Source: an uncultured Lachnospiraceae bacterium (GTDB lineage: Bacteria; Bacillota; Clostridia; Lachnospirales; Lachnospiraceae). Taken from it: 41,723 bases of DNA. The notes below the pieces were generated by a model, which worked only from the letters and a program-made list of their open reading frames with translations, was not told the DNA's origin and did no database searches. Of the stretch, positions 40,064 through 41,723 are shown piece by piece. The translations under genes were made by a program, and so were the position numbers. The DNA is taken from assembly GCA_948688495.1 (NCBI GenBank), contig CAPQSW010000005.1, positions 1-41,723 on the forward strand. The letters run 5' to 3'. Each line of letters opens with the position of its first letter. Position 1 is the first letter of the stretch.

Positions 40064-40753
40064 GACTAACAAATCCAGCGCCTGGTACGGATGCCGCTTC
40101 CCGGCAGACTGATAGGCCTCCAGGTTCCGCGCCTCCTGTCTTGCCAAAGCTTTCTGTTCTTCCATTTCCTGCGCCTCTTTGGCTTCTTTCGCAAGTTCCT
40201 CCTGCGCCTCCTTAGCCTCTCGCATTTCCTTGGTTTCTTCGGCAAGCTCCTCCAATTCCTCTGCATTTTCTTCTACAGCATCGATTTCCTCTGCAAGGTC
40301 TGAGACGTCTTCCATCATTTCTTCCATCAGACCATCGCCCTCGTCTGTACCCAGAGCTTCTTCGGCCATATCCTCGCGTCTCTCTTCCGCAGTCTTTGCC
40401 TCCATTTCCTCGGCAGCTTCGGCAATCTTCTCGCCCAGTTCCTTCGCCTCGTCCATGATATGCCACATCTGTTCGTTGTTAAATGCTTTTTTTGCCGCCG
40501 CAATCTCATCCTCATAACTGTGCAGCGCATCCAATTTCTTGGCGATCTCCTCCTCAGAATCGCATTCCTGATTCTTGAGGTTCTCCTTCTGCTTTTCCCA
40601 GAAAGCCACCTCACTTTGTGTCTTCTGCTGCCGTTCTGCCTTCTCCTGTGCACTCTTTGATACGGCATTCTGCAACACAGGCAGATTTCCTGCAAAGACG
40701 GATCCGCCCTTTGCGTATGCGTCTTTGCCTATATTTGTCAATGATATATTCAT
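40061..40753 (-). CDS. Acidic coiled-coil protein, unknown function
   Basis: The 230-residue soluble protein starts MNISLTNIGKDAYAKGG. After about residue 35 it is almost entirely helical, rich in Glu, Ala and Lys, with clear heptad-like runs (AEEIDAVEENAEELEELAEE). The end is NLEAYQSAGKRHPYQALDLL. It has no signal, membrane segment or catalytic motif, and no family is recognised. AGGAGG precedes the ATG. A good sigma-28-type promoter lies about 80-107 bases upstream, which would place it in the motility/flagellar regulon. Low-complexity composition makes remote homology hard to judge. Confidence 0.7.
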   Translation of the reverse strand: MNISLTNIGKDAYAKGGSVFAGNLPVLQNAVSKSAQEKAERQQKTQSEVAFWEKQKENLKNQECDSEEEIAKKLDALHSYEDEIAAAKKAFNNEQMWHIMDEAKELGEKIAEAAEEMEAKTAEERREDMAEEALGTDEGDGLMEEMMEDVSDLAEEIDAVEENAEELEELAEETKEMREAKEAQEELAKEAKEAQEMEEQKALARQEARNLEAYQSAGKRHPYQALDLLV

Positions 40754-40832
40754 GCGCCCGCCTCCTAAAACTTATCGCAACCCGGTTATGAATGATTAAT
40801 ATGCATTCGGCATTACAATATTCTTAAAATAG

Positions 40833-40860
40833 ATTTCGGCATAAATTGGGAAATCCTTTA
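40833..40860 (-). promoter_or_regulatory. Sigma-28 (SigD/FliA)-like promoter
   Basis: On minus TAAA (40860-40857), a 16-base gap, then GCCGAAAT (40840-40833) fit the sigma-D consensus TAAA-N14-16-GCCGATAT with one mismatch in the -10. It lies between the 46-residue gene and the coiled-coil gene. Confidence 0.6.
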
Positions 40861-40873
40861 CCTTCTACAGCGT

Positions 40874-41014
40874 CTATTCGTTCCTTTCTTTCTTCTCTTT
40901 GCGCAATTCTGCGATTTTTCTTTTTGCTTCCTCCAAATCCTTGCAGCCATCCACAATCATTTCTACCATCTGTAAAATTCCATCATACTGCCTGTCTGTC
41001 ATAACCTCTACCAT
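40874..41014 (-). CDS. 46-residue charged helical protein
   Basis: The frame reads MVEVMTDRQYDGILQMVEMI, then VDGCKDLEEAKRKIAELRK and a Lys/Arg/Glu tail. GGAGGAAAG lies 3 bases before the ATG; a second start candidate is Met5. It is probably one or two short amphipathic helices. It lies 24 bases after the hydrogenase stop, so it may be in the same operon. I recognise no family, though similar small DRQYD...EEAK proteins seem common in Lachnospiraceae (recall only). Confidence 0.65.
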   Translation of the reverse strand: MVEVMTDRQYDGILQMVEMIVDGCKDLEEAKRKIAELRKEKKERNE

Positions 41015-41038
41015 ATTCTTTCCTCCATATTGTCACAT

Positions 41039-41464
41039 TTATTTATGCATATAGTCCACATGGAGCAGATCGTGCTCGCGGTTCTTGAGTAAATCCTTAT
41101 ACAGGGAGTCTACCACCGGATTGTCCTCGCTGCGCTTAATCTGCAGCGCCTTGTCATTCTTGTAAAGCCCTTCGGCACGCATCCGCTTCTCTGTGGAACG
41201 TGCAAACGGCTGTCCGGCACCGGCAACGCATCCACCGGCACATGCCATAACTTCCACGAAGTCAAACTGCTCCTCGCCGCTCTCAATCTTGCGTATGAGC
41301 CTGTCAGCATTCCCAAGACCGCTGACAACACCGATCCTTACGGTCCGTCCATCCAAGTCAACCGAAAATTCCTTCGTGCCTTCCATACCGCGGACGCCGC
41401 TAAACTCTATCTCCTTGAGCGCCTTGTGGCTCTTATCCTCTACGACCTTGCGGACTGCGGCTTG
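41039..41464 (-). CDS. [FeFe]-hydrogenase catalytic subunit, C-terminal fragment
   Basis: The reading frame is open from the stop at 41039 up to about 41465. It carries the last conserved part of the H-cluster domain: VRGMEGTKEF, then EVMACAGGCVAGAGQPF, whose two Cys are H-cluster [4Fe-4S] ligands, and the C-terminal HDLLHVDYMHK. The N-terminal two thirds are missing because the sequence changes abruptly at about 41465 to unrelated GC-rich DNA in another frame. The intact gene would make a ferredoxin- or NAD-linked H2 enzyme. The fragment is real hydrogenase sequence; the truncation is probably an assembly effect. Confidence 0.85.
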   Translation of the reverse strand, partial: QAAVRKVVEDKSHKALKEIEFSGVRGMEGTKEFSVDLDGRTVRIGVVSGLGNADRLIRKIESGEEQFDFVEVMACAGGCVAGAGQPFARSTEKRMRAEGLYKNDKALQIKRSEDNPVVDSLYKDLLKNREHDLLHVDYMHK

Positions 41465-41721
41465 TACATGAGGAAATGCGGCGTCACCTCTATGCCGCCG
41501 TTGGCCAGCGCGCCGTAGAAGCGCACCATCTGCAAGGGTGTCACCGATATGCCCTGGCCGAAGCTCACGTTGTAGCCCACGATGCGGCCCCAGTTGTTGA
41601 AGTCCTGCAGGTAGCCGGCCATCTCGCCGGGGTAGTCCACGCCCGTGCGCTCGGTGAGGTTGTACTTCAGGATGGCCTCGTACAGGTTCGAGAAGCCCAA
41701 CTTCTCAGCCGCCAGCGATAT
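41465..41721 (-). CDS. Penicillin-binding protein transpeptidase fragment (foreign, GC-rich)
   Basis: The frame is open to the window edge and encodes about 85 residues of a transpeptidase domain: ERTGVDYPGE (the TGIDLPGE block), then GYNVSFGQGISVTPLQM and RFYGALANGGIEVTPHFL. These are conserved between the SxN and KTG regions of class A/B PBPs. The reading frame is cut at about 41465, where hydrogenase sequence begins in a different frame. GC content and codon choice (CTG, GCC, GGC) differ strongly from the rest of the window, as expected from a high-GC organism such as an actinobacterium. It is most likely not part of this chromosome. Confidence 0.75.
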
Positions 41722-41723
41722 GC

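Noticed and set aside
1..41723. tRNA, rRNA, CRISPR arrays, complete insertion sequences, prophage or plasmid genes
   Set aside because: No cloverleaf-like segments, regularly spaced repeats, transposases with terminal inverted repeats or phage structural genes were seen by eye; a tRNAscan or Infernal run would be decisive.

Overview
The window looks like chromosomal DNA of a low-to-mid GC Clostridia bacterium, most likely a motile Lachnospiraceae-type gut anaerobe. Pointers are strong AGGAGG ribosome binding sites, a chemotaxis receptor, an [FeFe]-hydrogenase, a glutaminyl-tRNA synthetase, a giant 2-hydroxyacyl-CoA dehydratase activase-like protein, and a pair of large proteins I recognise as the DUF5717/DUF5716 type of this family. 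The last ~260 bases (about 41465-41723) are much more GC-rich and encode a penicillin-binding-protein fragment that runs into the hydrogenase out of frame. This looks like a chimeric join, not a natural gene order.

Layout. 11-898: a macrodomain-type (SirTM-like) sirtuin. 903-14993, all on the minus strand: a conserved-looking cluster (giant Ig/TPR protein, Hsp70/actin-like protein, TPR protein, coiled-coil membrane protein), then a soluble hybrid histidine kinase, a DHH phosphoesterase, and a solute-binding lipoprotein followed by a chemoreceptor. 15112-16200: a HisC/CobD-like aminotransferase. 16197-20350: an accessory region with a secreted protein, a 29-residue hydrophobic peptide, a DUF4367 membrane protein, an Rpn/PD-(D/E)XK transposase-like nuclease with a decayed relative, and six copies of a shared promoter-like block, three of them followed by a long hairpin. 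20369-22141: an esterase with a coupled small membrane protein, divergent from a TetR-type regulator with a palindromic operator. 22325-29496: arginine biosynthesis, argC-GNAT-argJ-argB-argD plus a DMT transporter on minus and argG divergent on plus, with ARG-box-like sites between. 29558-34284: MORN-like lipoprotein, DUF2225 protein, glnS, a rhomboid-like protein and a LysM protein. 34507-39950: the giant activase and a DUF4097 protein. 40061-41464: an acidic coiled-coil protein behind a sigma-28-like promoter, a 46-residue protein and the hydrogenase C-terminus.

Two dispersed repeat families deserve most attention. One (about 8181, 22757, 26346, 40024) carries its own Shine-Dalgarno sequence. 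In its two complete copies it also has an approximately 30-codon micro-ORF whose stop overlaps the start of the next gene (the DMT transporter and argJ), which suggests translational coupling. The other (16776-20350) places the same promoter-like block in front of protein genes and in front of candidate hairpin RNAs. The DUF5717-DUF5716-TPR-coiled-coil cluster is the best candidate for an undescribed multi-protein system. All functional statements rest on reading the sequence; no database search was run.
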